NCBI GenBank assembly: GCA_009731375.1
Contig: BJOX01000318.1
Location: 315,076-379,075 of the forward strand
Length of the DNA: 64,000 nt
DNA from: Paulinella micropora
Lineage: Eukaryota; Cercozoa; Imbricatea; Euglyphida
Reading direction: 5' to 3'
Part shown: piece after piece, positions 43,268-64,000 of the stretch
Numbering within the stretch: position 1 is the first letter of the stretch
How the letters are laid out: every line of letters starts with the position of its first letter
The notes under the pieces: model-generated
Databases searched by the model: none
The model's input: only the letters and a program-made list of their open reading frames with translations
What the model was told of the DNA's origin: nothing
Made by a program: the position numbers and the translations under genes

Positions 43268-43823
43268 TTTTACATCTCAAGTCTGCAAACTCACGCAAAT
43301 TTACGCAACTTATGATTCTTTTGTGAGTTTTCTCTCTATGAAGTGTGCGGGAAGTATTTTGCGCAGGTTGTTGAGCGGCATCTTTTGGAGTTGTTCCTGT
43401 CGAAGTGTAAGTCGAGCGCGAATGCCAAGCGCGTGGTTCAGACCACCATCGGTCGCATTGTGACAAGAGCGGGAAGGACGCGAGCCATCGGACCCGACCG
43501 TACTTCGCGTAGTTTTATATTGGCGGAATGGCGAAATTAACTAATTATATTGGACTCAAGGAGTCAATGATGTAATTCAGTTTACGTAATGATATGGTCA
43601 TACTTCAAGGACCAACTGCTAATGTTTTAATCGTATTGAGATGCAATCGCGGCAAAGAAGCAAAGGCAGGTGGACTGGAAAGAATGGCGATTATTCAGTT
43701 TTGTGACTCAACAATCATTTTGTTTTACAACTTGAAATGATGGCCATTTATTGCATCGTAATAGTTATTAATTGTAGATGTATTGATTGATAATTTGCTC
43801 ATTGACATAGAACTAAGATGGAG
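43268..43823 (+). other. Noncoding region between copia pol and 3' LTR
   Basis: About 555 bp without a coding signal. The 3' LTR might extend left to about 43702, where TTTGTGACTCAACA recurs from 35111. Confidence 0.5.
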
Positions 43824-44181
43824 CGTTGGTAGGATAACTACGTTTACTGCTAGTAATTGCTTTGTGACTTGTAAGTAATTTATTCGTATAGTCGAATGCC
43901 CGTACAGTTCTAGTTAATAATGGTAACGGACGTAACGGACTATATTGGCATTACAGGATTGGACAATAACCATTGTGTAATATAATTACAGTCGTGCGGA
44001 CTTTATTTCAGTTTTGTTATTACCTTTGAGTTTGTTAGTTCTGCTATCCGAAGCTACGTGCGGATTAAAAGTACGGTGTCGATTGATATTGTGGCTTGTA
44101 ACGGAGAGTCTCTCAGCAAACTTGCCGGCGTGTAAGGTATTAGGTCCGTGAGTGACCCGGTATCAAGTTTACCTAATCAAC
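43824..44181 (+). repeat. Copia 3' LTR
   Basis: Matches 35665-36022 from CGTTGGTAGGATAACTACG to CCTAATCAAC. The divergence from the 5' LTR shows that the insertion is not recent. Confidence 0.85.
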
Positions 44182-44879
44182 GAAGACTGCCACCCGAGTC
44201 GGACGCCGGGTCCATTATATAATCAACTTGAAGCAAGAGCAGTCGGAGCGGCCCGCGGCTGAGGTTACGTAAACTTGAAGCAGCAGGGCCGGGGCATGGT
44301 CCTGGCGCAATCTACTTAGTATCGGCGAGTGACCTAGCATCAACCGAATCCGCCTCTTGGCTTGCGCGGATCATCGGAGGTATTAATATAGCGCGAATTG
44401 ATGATTAAAACCAAAACTTTAACAATATTTTCAATATTATACTACACGCATTGCGGCCAAACACTTTTAACATGATATGAAAATACTTGCCACTTGTAGT
44501 CCGGAACTGATACCGTGGCATGGGAAGCGTAAGAGAAAGATACATTTCAAAAGAGGAAAAAGAAAAAAATTGAAGCCACAGTTTAAGGTCACGTGTCATG
44601 CAGAGACCCGATGCAGTTAGCGTCGCACCGAGGACGTAATGAAGAACGCTTGCTTTTCAACCGCCAGAGCTGAAAAGAAAGCATATAAGTATCATTCGAA
44701 CTGAAAGTTAAACAGGAACAGGTGCTCCACCGGACCTTGACAAACTTAGAGAGACAACTTTTATTAATTTAAATTATTACTCACATTTCACTACAGTCAC
44801 ACTGCGGATAGTCGAGTCGACTCGTGGCAGGCTTTTTCAGCCTCAGACACGGTGTACCGTTATTATTAATATACCCGTC
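44182..44879. other. Unique sequence after copia element
   Basis: No gene recognised. Contains the second copy of AATGAAGAACGCTTGCTTT (44639). Confidence 0.5.
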
Positions 44880-44914
<35 letters not shown>

Positions 44915-45037
44915 GCGGTTGGTGTTGTTGTTGTTGTTGTTGTTGTTGTTCTTCTTCTTCTTCTTCTTCTTCTTCTTCTTCTTCTTCTTCTTCTTCTTCT
45001 TCTTCTTTTCTTCTTCTTTTTGTTCTTGTTCTTGTTC

Positions 45038-45072
<35 letters not shown>

Positions 45073-46123
45073 GCTGTTGTTGTTGCTGTTGTTGTTGTTG
45101 GTGGTGGTGGTTGTGGTTGTGGGGTTTGTGGTGGTGTGGTGGTGTTGTTGTTGATGTTGTTGATGTTGTTGATGTTGATGTTGATGATGTTGTTGACGTT
45201 GTTGTTGGTGTTCAATGACTAGTTGCCGGAGTGTGGCTATCAGCCAGTTGTTGTTGTTGTTGTTGTTGTTGTTGTCGTTGTTGTCGTTGTTGTTGTTATC
45301 GTCGTCGATGCTGTTGATGTTGTTGATGTTGTTGATGTTGCTGATTGTTGATGATTGTTGTTGTTGTTGTTGTTGTTGTTCACTTTAATCAATAATAATA
45401 CTAATGAAACCAATGACAAGATGGAGTCTGCCACTCAGTTGTTGTGTTGTTGTTGTTGTTGTTTGTTGTTTGTTGTTGTTGTTGTTGTTTTTGTTGTTGT
45501 TTTTGTTGTTGTTTTTGTTGTTGTTTTTGTTGTGGTTGTTGTGGTTTTTGTCGTTGTTGTTGTTCAATTTAATTAGAATAAATTTTATACAAAAATAAGT
45601 GCAAGATGGTGTTGTTGTTGTTGCTGTTGTTGTCGTTGTTGCAAAAATAAGTGCAAGATGGTGTTGTTGTTGTTGCTGTTGTTGTTGTCGTTGTTGTCAT
45701 TGTTGTTGTTCAATTTATTGATAAGTTAAACCAATGGCAAGATGGTTTGTGGTTTATTGTTGTTGTTGTTGTTGTTGCTGTTGTTGTTGTTGTTGTTTTT
45801 GTTGTTTTTGTTGTTGTTGTTGTTGTTGAATTTGATTAAAAATGATACTAATGATTGCGTTTAAAAATAAAATTAACTCTGAGCTCAAACACGAAAATAA
45901 AGATAGAAGGAGATGAGCAATAGAGCATGCACTATACTAGAACAACAACAAGAGAGGGGAGAGGAAAGTCAGCAAGCTAGGACCAGAGAGACAGAAACTA
46001 GCCAGCATGCAAGGAAGAGGAAGAGGAGGAACAAAAAAGGAAGATGAAGGGGGAGGAGAAACTCACCATGGCCTGTTGTTGTTTTTGTTGTTGTTGTTGT
46101 TATTGTGGTTGTTGTTGTTGTTC

Positions 46124-46173
<50 letters not shown>

Positions 46174-46510
46174 CAATTTAATTAAAATTCAATAACTAGT
46201 CGTTGTTGTTGTTGTTGTTGTTGTTTTTGTTGTTGTTGTTGTAAATTAATTACAGTAATTGAACCAATGGCATGATGGTGCATGGATGTTGTTGTTGACT
46301 TTGATAATAATGATAATAAAACTTAAACAAAGTGATTAAAAATTGTTGTTGTTGCTGTTGTGGTTGTTGTTGTTCAATTTAATAATAATGGTGATGAAAT
46401 TTAAACAAAGTAATTAAAATGCAAGATGGTGTGTGGCTACGGCCTCACTTGCCACTTTCATCCCCGTGTTGTTGTTGTCGTTGTTGTTGTTGTAGGTTTT
46501 GTTGGTGTTG
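44880..46510. repeat. (TTG)n arrays with short recurring unique pieces
   Basis: TTG repeats with a TTC block (44950-45025) are divided by short unique pieces, several of which share AAGATGG (45418, 45604, 45655, 45738, 46273, 46424). This is the same alternation of short copies and microsatellite seen beside exons. No associated exon could be identified. Confidence 0.8.
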
Positions 46511-47316
46511 TTGTAGTTTTTAAACATCAAGACCATTTTGGTCACCTAGGCATCAGCATACATGCAAATAAACATACAACGTACTTGCACAAAGACAAGC
46601 GTACATAGGAATAAAAATGAGTTGTATAAATAAAAAGAAACATTTATCCACCTCTCGGTGTATGCACATTCACACAACAGCTGTCGTTGTGTTTTTGTCT
46701 TTGTTGTTCTTTTGTGTCAGTTTCATAATAATGATAATAACACTTCGGCGCCTTTTGCTGATGACTCCCCGGAAGTTCGCTAACATCTGTGCTGTAGCTT
46801 TGCAAACTTTTTTTGGTCAAAATCCAAAGACTCCAAAGACCGAAGGATGTTTCATTGTTTCGCTATCGAATGCACTTTAGCGCAGAAAACACACTTTCCA
46901 GATAAAGATAGGATTGAAGCTGCGGTGGTTAGGGGGCACACAAAAAAATTAAGTGTTGTTTGTGTTTCTCGATTTACTTTGCAGAAGAACGTCTGGAACT
47001 TCTTTGCCTTTCCATTCCCGACCTGTGTTTAAAGTGTTCTTTTTGAACTTAAAATTTAACTTAACACCCGAAATAAGCATAATTTTAAGCATCGGATCAC
47101 ACCGCTAGCTTGGTTATCACAGACGACAGACAGCCAGGCGCCAGCACCGCGACAGACCGACAGACCGACAGACCGACAAGGCAGACAGACCGACGGACAG
47201 ACAGTCAGGCAGGTAGACAGATAGACAGACAAGAAGACAGACAGACTTCATATTCATTTGTCAAATCTGACATTTTATAACCTTGTTTGTGCTACGCCAA
47301 CCTTAGGTGTTTCTCC
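46511..47316 (+). other. Unassigned region upstream of the 47317 gene
   Basis: About 800 bp of unique sequence, with a short ACAGACCGACAG repeat at 47150-47245. Open stretches at 46750-46865 and 46846-47030 have no domain that I recognise. Confidence 0.4.
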
Positions 47317-48631
47317 ATGGAGCACAAATTTGGTCAGCCAAAAACGAAGGAGAATGGGAAGGAAGTGTGGCCACAATGGACCGATTTCGAGGTGCGCGCC
47401 TTGAACCATGAACTCGACATCCTACAACAGTGCCAAACCGTGAACTCCACCGAAATCAAAAAGATCGAAATCGCCGTAGAATTGCACGGCCGGCTCTCAC
47501 GCGCACATCCTGGGTGGACCCGAAACACTCACGCCATCAAGCATAAGATAGGACACCACACATGGAACGTGCTGCAGGTACGAGTATGAATGCATGTAAG
47601 ATCTGTAGGTTAAACCTTATTTGGAAATGTATGTATGTCTGTATGTACGTAAGCGATTCGGTATGAATGTGCATGTGTGTATGTTGCATGCTTGTAGTAT
47701 GCATCATACGTGTAAGTGTAGTTTGTATTATTATTTTTTTTAATGCATGTATTTATGTATACATGTAAGTATTTATTTATGGATGCATTTATGCATGAAT
47801 GAATGTATGCATGCATGCATGTGTTGTTATGAACGTATGTATGTATGTATGTTGTATGTGTATGTATGTATGTATGTATGTATGCATGCATGCATGTATG
47901 TGTGTATGTATGCACGCATACGCAACACATGCATACATACATGCATACATACATATATATACATTACAACATACAAGCATACATACACACATACATACAT
48001 ACACATATACATACATACATACATACATACATACATACATACATACATACTGTAGGCGGCGCTTACCAGCACGCAACAAGATATAGATTACTTGAAAAGG
48101 GAGAGTAAGGTTCAGAAGGCCCAGGTGCGCAGTGCGCTGGAGCGGGAGGAGAATCTCAAAAAGGAACTTGCTGACCAACAAAAGGCGACACAAGCTGCTC
48201 AACAGCGGAGCAAGGAAACAGATGAGCGACTCAAATCGTACCAAGCCCGCCTGCTTGCACTCCAGGAAGGCGCTGAAATCAAAGAAGCGAGTTGGAAAGC
48301 CCGCGAAGAGGAGCATCAAAACGAACTACTTCAGGCGCGAGAGGAAGAACAAACCAAAATGGCGGATGGATACGAGGCTATCATGAAACAACAGCTATCC
48401 GCCATGTTCGCGCAAATGCGGAAGCACAAGCACATGGTGACGCAGGTCGGTCTGCAAGTGCAGCAAGGTCTGCCTGTGTCGCAGAGCCCTTTGGCCCTCA
48501 CCGACGGCAGCACTTCCACTACTAGCAGCAGCAGCAGCAGCGGCGGCGGCGGCAGCGGCAATCATGGGCGCCCTGTCAAGAAGCAAAGAATTGTCGTTGT
48601 GCCAGACTCGATCATCGAAATTGATGATTAA
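47317..48631 (+). CDS. Putative DNA-binding coiled-coil nuclear protein, two exons
   Basis: Exon 1 is 47317-47577 (ATG start, 87 codons, phase 0, donor CAG-GTACGA). Exon 2 is 48056-48631 (acceptor TGTAG, TAA stop), giving 278 residues. Residues about 18-86 contain WPQWTDFEVRALNHEL ... HGRLSRAHPGWTRNTHAIKH, which resembles a Myb/SANT-like or trihelix-type fold; this is a tentative reading. Residues about 88-200 form a charged coiled coil (REENLKKELADQQKATQAAQ). A Ser/Gly run follows, then a basic PVKKQR (likely nuclear signal). The C-terminus IIEIDD fits a SUMO-interacting motif. The intron (47578-48055) is TATG/CATA microsatellite. It could be domesticated from a transposon. Confidence 0.72.
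47578..48055. repeat. (TATG)n/(CATA)n intron
   Basis: The intron of the 47317 gene: TATG-rich half followed by CATA-rich half, forming an imperfect inverted repeat. Confidence 0.85.
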
Positions 48632-49979
48632 GCGGTATTTTGCGCCAGACCTTAGCTCAACCAAACACAGTCTTTATGATGGTGATGTTCCTCTAGGTGG
48701 GTGACAATGCAGGCTGTTTGCTCCTGTTCTGAGGCTCAACCAAGGGGAGTTGAGAAGGCGAGCTCTAGACATGGGTCTTGGCTTTGGCTTATGAGCTCAT
48801 CAAGCAGTGTCAATCAAGCAAGCAAGTATCAATAATCAATGTAGCAAGTAAGTAATGAGTCAAACAACCAACCAAATAACCAATATATCTACTACCGAAA
48901 ATTGATTGAATCAAGTGATGAATGAATCACTAAATGACATCCGTCCACTGCCCATCAAAGCAATGACAAATGTCATTTAGCAGCTGGCCGCACTTTGTGC
49001 GGATGCTGGTTGACAACGCTACCATTCACCGCGGCCCTGAATACGATATTAAGACCGTCTTCAAAGCTGATTCCAGTAGTGTGAGGCGACGGTCACGGTC
49101 GGGAAGGTCTAACCTTAAGACTCTACTGATAAGAGAGTCCGAGGCTCTCAATAAAATTATCATATCTTTGCGTCATGGGCTTCAAAATGCCCTGAAATTA
49201 TAACATACGATTTCAACTTCCTTTGGAAGTTTGAAAAATTGGTCCCGGAGCCGACTGAAACATCTATTAATATTCAATATTAATAACAATACTTGACTCT
49301 CAACGGGGCGGCTACCGATGGTGTGTTGACTACAACTTGACTAGTAAAATCGTTCACCTGGGTTCCTCGATCACCGTGACAAATTTACAGCGGGCAAACT
49401 GCCCAAGCGCTGAACCAGAATGACTCCAAGAAATTTTTTGGAGTCCGACTCTGTCCAAGACTCTGAAAAAAATTCAAGTGGAGTCAATGTCGGTTTATTA
49501 AAAGTCTAATTAATTAATATACATTAATAAAATGCGGACGGTAAGGGGAAAATGAAAGTGGTACTTCCGCCTTCCCTCAAATACCGCGATACGCTACTGC
49601 TCGCACCCTACGCGTATACTATGATGTGCAATGGCCGCCGGGAAAGAACCGCTGATGGCACCGCCTACACTCGAATGACACTTAGTAAATTCTCGAAGTG
49701 GAATTCCCTATTACTTTCCTTACCCACGAAGACTCCACTGTATGCACTGGAAGGTTAGTCAAGGGTCGAAACAGAGTTTGCCTAAAATTGGACATATTAA
49801 TATTACACTTTCTCCACTTAGCGACTAAATAATGAACACTTGATTTTCTTCTGCAATACGATTCTTCTGTTTAATAACGTCAGGCAGAGTCTAGAGGATC
49901 ATTAGCCGCTTCAAAAAGTAGCTATTCACTGTGATGCTTAATAAATTAACATCCATGTAAAGTATGTATTGAAAGGGTA
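48632..49979 (+). other. Unassigned region with a possible DDE-transposase relic
   Basis: An open frame at about 48970-49203 contains FVRMLVDNATIHRGPEYD. DNA-x-IH is the motif around the second catalytic Asp of Tc1/mariner and related DDE transposases. No other transposase block was found. A second open frame (49552-49758) is unrecognised. Confidence 0.35.
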
Positions 49980-49995
49980 AGGAGAGGGAGAGGGA

Positions 49996-50043
<48 letters not shown>

Positions 50044-50064
50044 AAGAGAGAAAGAGAGAAAGAA

Positions 50065-50106
<42 letters not shown>

Positions 50107-50304
50107 GATCAACAGGACAAAGAAGAAGAAGAAGAAGAAGAAGAAGAAGAAGAAGAAGAAGAAGAAGAAGAAGAAGAAGAAGAAGAAGAGAAACAGGAGG
50201 AAGAGGAGGAGGAGGAGGAGGAGGAGGAGCAAGAAGAAGAAGAAGAAGAAGAAGAAGAAGAAGAAGAAGAAGAAGAAGAAGAAGAAGAAGAAGAGGAGGA
50301 GGAG

Positions 50305-50341
<37 letters not shown>

Positions 50342-50600
50342 ATGCCTGATCGCCTTTGTTATCTGTGTCCTTGCTGTCAGCCTATGTTTGTATGTATGTA
50401 TGTATGTATGTATGCATGCATGTATGCATGTATGTTATTTTCTTGGGCAGGAGGCCCTTGATGTATGTATGTATGTATGTATGTATGTATGTATGTATGT
50501 ATGTATGTATGTACGTATGTGTGTATGTATAGTACTTTCTTGGGCAGGAGGCCCTTGTTGAACTTTTCTAGAAATGACCCATCGGAAGGAAGCGGCTACA
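49980..50600. repeat. GA, GAA, GTA and TATG tracts with short unique pieces
   Basis: GA (49980-50105), GAA/GGA (50120-50305), AGT (50306-50340). A unique piece at 50341-50385 could encode a hydrophobic CLIAFVICVLAVSLCL on the plus strand. TATG repeats follow, in which TTTCTTGGGCAGGAGGCCCTTG is present at 50435 and again at 50535. Confidence 0.7.
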
Positions 50601-55847
<5,247 letters not shown>

Positions 55848-55853
55848 TGTGCT

Positions 55854-55893
55854 CTGGCAACCAGGAGAGAATAATGAGGCGTCAGGTGGGGAA

Positions 55894-55934
<41 letters not shown>

Positions 55935-57715
55935 NNNNNNNNNNNNNNNNNNNNNNNNNNNNNNNNNNNNNNNNNNNNNNNNNNNNNNNNNNNNNNNNNN
56001 NNNNNNNNNNNNNNNNNNNNNNNNNNNNNNNNNNNNNNNNNNNNNNNNNNNNNNNNNNNNNNNNNNNNNNNNNNNNNNNNNNNNNNNNNNNNNNNNNNNN
56101 NNNNNNNNNNNNNNNNNNNNNNNNNNNNNNNNNNNNNNNNNNNNNNNNNNNNNNNNNNNNNNNNNNNNNNNNNNNNNNNNNNNNNNNNNNNNNNNNNNNN
56201 NNNNNNNNNNNNNNNNNNNNNNNNNNNNNNNNNNNNNNNNNNNNNNNNNNNNNNNNNNNNNNNNNNNNNNNNNNNNNNNNNNNNNNNNNNNNNNNNNNNN
56301 NNNNNNNNNNNNNNNNNNNNNNNNNNNNNNNNNNNNNNNNNNNNNNNNNNNNNNNNNNNNNNNNNNNNNNNNNNNNNNNNNNNNNNNNNNNNNNNNNNNN
56401 NNNNNNNNNNNNNNNNNNNNNNNNNNNNNNNNNNNNNNNNNNNNNNNNNNNNNNNNNNNNNNNNNNNNNNNNNNNNNNNNNNNNNNNNNNNNNNNNNNNN
56501 NNNNNNNNNNNNNNNNNNNNNNNNNNNNNNNNNNNNNNNNNNNNNNNNNNNNNNNNNNNNNNNNNNNNNNNNNNNNNNNNNNNNNNNNNNNNNNNNNNNN
56601 NNNNNNNNNNNNNNNNNNNNNNNNNNNNNNNNNNNNNNNNNNNNNNNNNNNNNNNNNNNNNNNNNNNNNNNNNNNNNNNNNNNNNNNNNNNNNNNNNNNN
56701 NNNNNNNNNNNNNNNNNNNNNNNNNNNNNNNNNNNNNNNNNNNNNNNNNNNNNNNNNNNNNNNNNNNNNNNNNNNNNNNNNNNNNNNNNNNNNNNNNNNN
56801 NNNNNNNNNNNNNNNNNNNNNNNNNNNNNNNNNNNNNNNNAGGATGAGGGGGAGGAAGAGAAGTGAGGGAGGGTTGAGGGGGTCTACCGCTGCGGCTCTG
56901 AGAGCCTGCGCTTGCAAGTCCGGCTGCAACAGGGAATAAAAGGGAATATGAACAACATGGTAAGAAGCTGTCGCAAAGTTTTTCATACACTTGATTGCAT
57001 ATGAGGAACACGAAGTGCGCAGACACGGAAGGAGAAAGTAGAAATGCATACACAAGTAGACACTCGAAATGCCCGATGCACCCGTTGCAGATCAGAAACA
57101 TCGTAGCCACATTTAGCCAGGTAACACAACAAAATAAAAAAAGAAAACAGACATCAAAAAGCATAAATCAAAAACAACACGAGGTCAATATAGGTTAGGA
57201 CGTGAAACGGGACCTGTTTTGACGCCATGAAGAGTACTATGAAGGTGTGCTGACCCTAAATTACCAATCTGCCCAGACATCATCAGCCTAGGACCATAGA
57301 TTTCCCGGCATACCCCACCCAGGAGCAAAGCACTTGAATTTTTTGTCAACCCCCCTCATACCCGCCACCCTGTAGACACAGAACCGAAGCAACCCATGCT
57401 TAAATAAGGCCATCTGAAGATGGAGGCTTTGTCCGGACAAGTGAGAAGTGAAGATCTCGGCGAGGCGAAAGGAATATCGCAAGAGTTTCTTGAAGGGGTA
57501 ACCGCTGAACCTTGTGAGCAGGAACAACAGTCCCTGCAAAGTGAAAGTGCAATCTAACGCGGTGGAATTTGCAATAGGCATCCATACAAGCTTCGCATTG
57601 AGTATCAGCAGAATGATGCATACACATAAGACTCACATAAAAAAATACTCACTCATGCTTGAAAGCATTCAAAGCACAGACGTAACTACCATAACATATG
57701 TATGTACTTTAAGTA
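55854..57715. other. GA tract, large gap and unassigned unique region
   Basis: GA tract to 55934, gap at 55935-56840. 56841-57715 is unique. A possible minus-strand exon after TGTTGCAG near 56925 would read PDLQAQALRAAAVDPLNPP. The 57290-57580 segment is open in two minus frames. No domain is recognised, so no gene is called. Confidence 0.45.
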
Positions 57716-57755
57716 CATACATACAATACATACAATACATACATACATACATACA

Positions 57756-57821
<66 letters not shown>

Positions 57822-57847
57822 CATACATATGTTACATACATACATAC

Positions 57848-57878
<31 letters not shown>

Positions 57879-58025
57879 CATACACATACATACATACATA
57901 CATATGTACATATGTATTTCATACATACATACATATGTACATACATATGTGTGTACATACATACATACATACATACATACATACATACATCCGTACGTAC
58001 GTACGTATGTACCTACGTACATACA

Positions 58026-58056
<31 letters not shown>

Positions 58057-58103
58057 CTTCATCTTAAAACATCCATACATACATACATACATACATACAT
58101 GCA

Positions 58104-58134
<31 letters not shown>

Positions 58135-58207
58135 GCATACATACATACATACATGTACATACATGTATACATACATGCATGTACATACATATGCATGTAT
58201 GCATGTA

Positions 58208-58238
<31 letters not shown>

Positions 58239-58296
58239 CATACATACATACATACATACATACATACATACACACACACATACATACATACATACA

Positions 58297-58327
<31 letters not shown>

Positions 58328-58380
58328 GTACATATGTACATACATACATACATACATACATGCATACATATAGACGATTT
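57716..58380. repeat. (CATA)n microsatellite
   Basis: About 650 bp of CATA/GTAC repeat. Confidence 0.95.
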
Positions 58381-58400
58381 TTTTTCCCACTCCACGCAAG

Positions 58401-58705
58401 AAGCTGAAGCCTTCCTTTCCCTACCCTGAGAAATCGACCATATCCGACAGCAAACTATGCCAATCTGTCCTTCGTATACCCTTCTTAACCCTACCACGCT
58501 CTCCTTCCCCTCTCTCCCCTCCACGCTCGGGCCTGTCTTTTCCTGTTTTTGCGCCCAACTCGCCACAACTTGCAAAACTTCCAGCACAACTTCCAGCACA
58601 ATTTTCTCCGCCGGCCCGCGCGAGCCTGGTCTGGCCGGCACTGTCGCAAAAATTGTCGCCAAATCCACCGCAAAGCCCGTCCCCGAAACGAACTCTACAG
58701 TACAG
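58401..58705 (+). other. Candidate exon upstream of the F-box exons
   Basis: Non-repetitive sequence between a possible acceptor (CACGCAAG) and a strong donor (ACAG-GTAAAT). It contains a short internal duplication (ACTTCCAGCACA twice). Two plus-strand frames are open across most of it. The phase needed by the next exon (59389) selects a third frame that is open only from about 58495. Coding status is unresolved. Confidence 0.35.
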
Positions 58706-58757
58706 GTAAATGACACTACTCTGCCTGCTTGTTTCTTGGCCATTGTTTTTGATGTTT

Positions 58758-58795
<38 letters not shown>

Positions 58796-58883
58796 CTTTT
58801 TGTTGTTGTCATCGTTGTTTTTGTTTGTTGTTTGTTGTTTGTTGTTGTTGTTGTTGTTGTTGTTGCTGTTGTTGTTGTTGTTG

Positions 58884-58918
<35 letters not shown>

Positions 58919-58965
58919 GTTGTTGTTGTTGTTGTCATCGTTGTTTGTTGTTTGTTGTTTGTTGT

Positions 58966-59000
<35 letters not shown>

Positions 59001-59083
59001 TGTTTGCTGTTGTTTTTATTGGTTGTTGGTTGTTGTTGTTGGTTGTTGTTGTTGTTGTTGTTGTTGTTATTTGTTGTTGTTGT

Positions 59084-59143
<60 letters not shown>

Positions 59144-59388
59144 TGCTTGTCTCTCTCTCTCTCTCTCTGTGTGTGTGTTTGTGTGTGTGTTTTTGTGCTT
59201 GTGTGTGTTTGTGTGTGTGTGTGTGTACGTCGGTGTGTGTTGGTACACACGTGTATGTGTATGTGTGTGTATGTCGGTGTGTGTTCTTTTGTTTTGCTAA
59301 GTTCCATATTTGAAGCTTATGTATCTACATATGGATACAACATATCTTTATTCTTGTATGACTACAGTGAACAACGTTCTTCTTTCAG
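58706..59388. repeat. (TTG)n and (GT)n tracts
   Basis: TTG repeats (58755-59145), CT and GT repeats (59150-59290), and a unique end before the acceptor at 59388. Confidence 0.93.
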
Positions 59389-63694
<4,306 letters not shown>

Positions 63695-63699
63695 GTCCT

Positions 63700-63706
63700 C
63701 CTGCGC

Positions 63707-63753
<47 letters not shown>

Positions 63754-64000
63754 GTCCTGGGCATGACGGTAAACTGCATCCCGGAGTTGGACTCGACCCA
63801 CTGGCACCTACAGCCTGGGGGTCGATCTATCTATCTCCTTCAGCCCTTCACCAGCTGTTTTTGCAGTCGCAGCTGGTGCAGCGTGACTGGCCAGGGCTGA
63901 TGACTACCCTTCATCGGCCCTCGATACACTCTCAAACTGTTCGGGAAAGCCCTAAGAGCCTTCGATACCGCGGCCTGCGGGAAACCGCAAGGTGCAGCAG
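63700..64000. repeat. (TCTA)n and partial family-2-like sequence at right edge
   Basis: TATC repeat at 63706-63753. 63775-63822 (GAGTTGGACTCGACCCACTGGCACCTACAGCCTGGGG type) resembles the start of family 2 at 32061-32100. 63835-64000 is unique and unassigned. Confidence 0.6.

Larger units (their letters stand above)
35665..44181 (+). mobile_element. Ty1/copia LTR retrotransposon, decayed
   Basis: Two matching LTRs flank coding fragments in the order gag, protease, integrase, reverse transcriptase, RNase H, which is the Ty1/copia order. The coding region has several stops and frameshifts, a 10-N gap in a G-run at 37607-37640 and an inverted protease segment at about 39612-40020, so this copy is not autonomous. 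No clear target-site duplication was found. The true LTR ends may lie further out, since TTTGTGACTCAACA occurs at 35111 and again at 43702. Confidence 0.93.

Noticed and set aside
44880-46200. Poly-valine/leucine/cysteine proteins
   Set aside because: Translations of TTG arrays; shared AAGATGG pieces are too short to call exons.
57288-57636. Minus-strand gene around 57.3-57.6 kb
   Set aside because: Two overlapping frames are open, no domain is recognisable and no phase-consistent neighbour exons were found; left unassigned.

Overview
This is nuclear DNA from a eukaryote. It has many short exons with GT-AG introns, a Ty1/copia retrotransposon, a non-LTR reverse transcriptase, foldback/MITE-like elements, no operons, and a very heavy load of simple repeats (TATC/GATA, TATG/CATA, CT/GA, CCTA, TTG, ACT, AGT, AAT, GAAA, AAGT). 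Repeats and assembly gaps fill most of the window; coding sequence is a few percent. The species cannot be named from this sequence. The plant-type EF-hand two-pore channel points to an alga or other protist, as inference only. Nearly all of the long open frames (poly-LSIY, MYVC, IHTY, SLSL, polyQ and similar) are translated microsatellites, not genes.

Layout. (1) 173-18037, minus: N-terminal half (405 codons, 16 exons of 34-107 nt) of a two-pore cation channel (TPC). Intron phases agree at every junction, and the gene runs off the left edge. (2) 18-23.8 kb: intergenic space between two divergent genes, full of purine/pyrimidine tracts and gaps. (3) 23851 to at least 31990, plus: an unrecognised protein with about four membrane spans and an acidic N-terminus. 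(4) 34.8-44.2 kb: two MITE-like elements and a decayed Ty1/copia element with LTRs, gag, protease, integrase, RT and RNase H; part of its protease region is inverted. (5) 47317-48631, plus: a two-exon gene for a putative DNA-binding coiled-coil protein. (6) 51890-55847, minus: a PRKRIP1/DUF1168-family spliceosomal protein split into at least eight exons of 35-73 nt. (7) 59389-63694, plus: a probable F-box protein with a 17-nt exon; one intron contains a truncated LINE reverse transcriptase. The gene appears to continue past the right edge.

The most unusual feature is how the introns are built. Beside almost every exon lie one to about eight degenerate copies ('echoes') of one edge of that exon, often with its splice site. 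They are in the same orientation as the exon and separated by blocks of microsatellite. Some echoes keep usable splice sites and reading frame, so they could act as alternative or decoy exons. Two interspersed repeat families that end directly in (ATCT)n suggest one source of the microsatellites.
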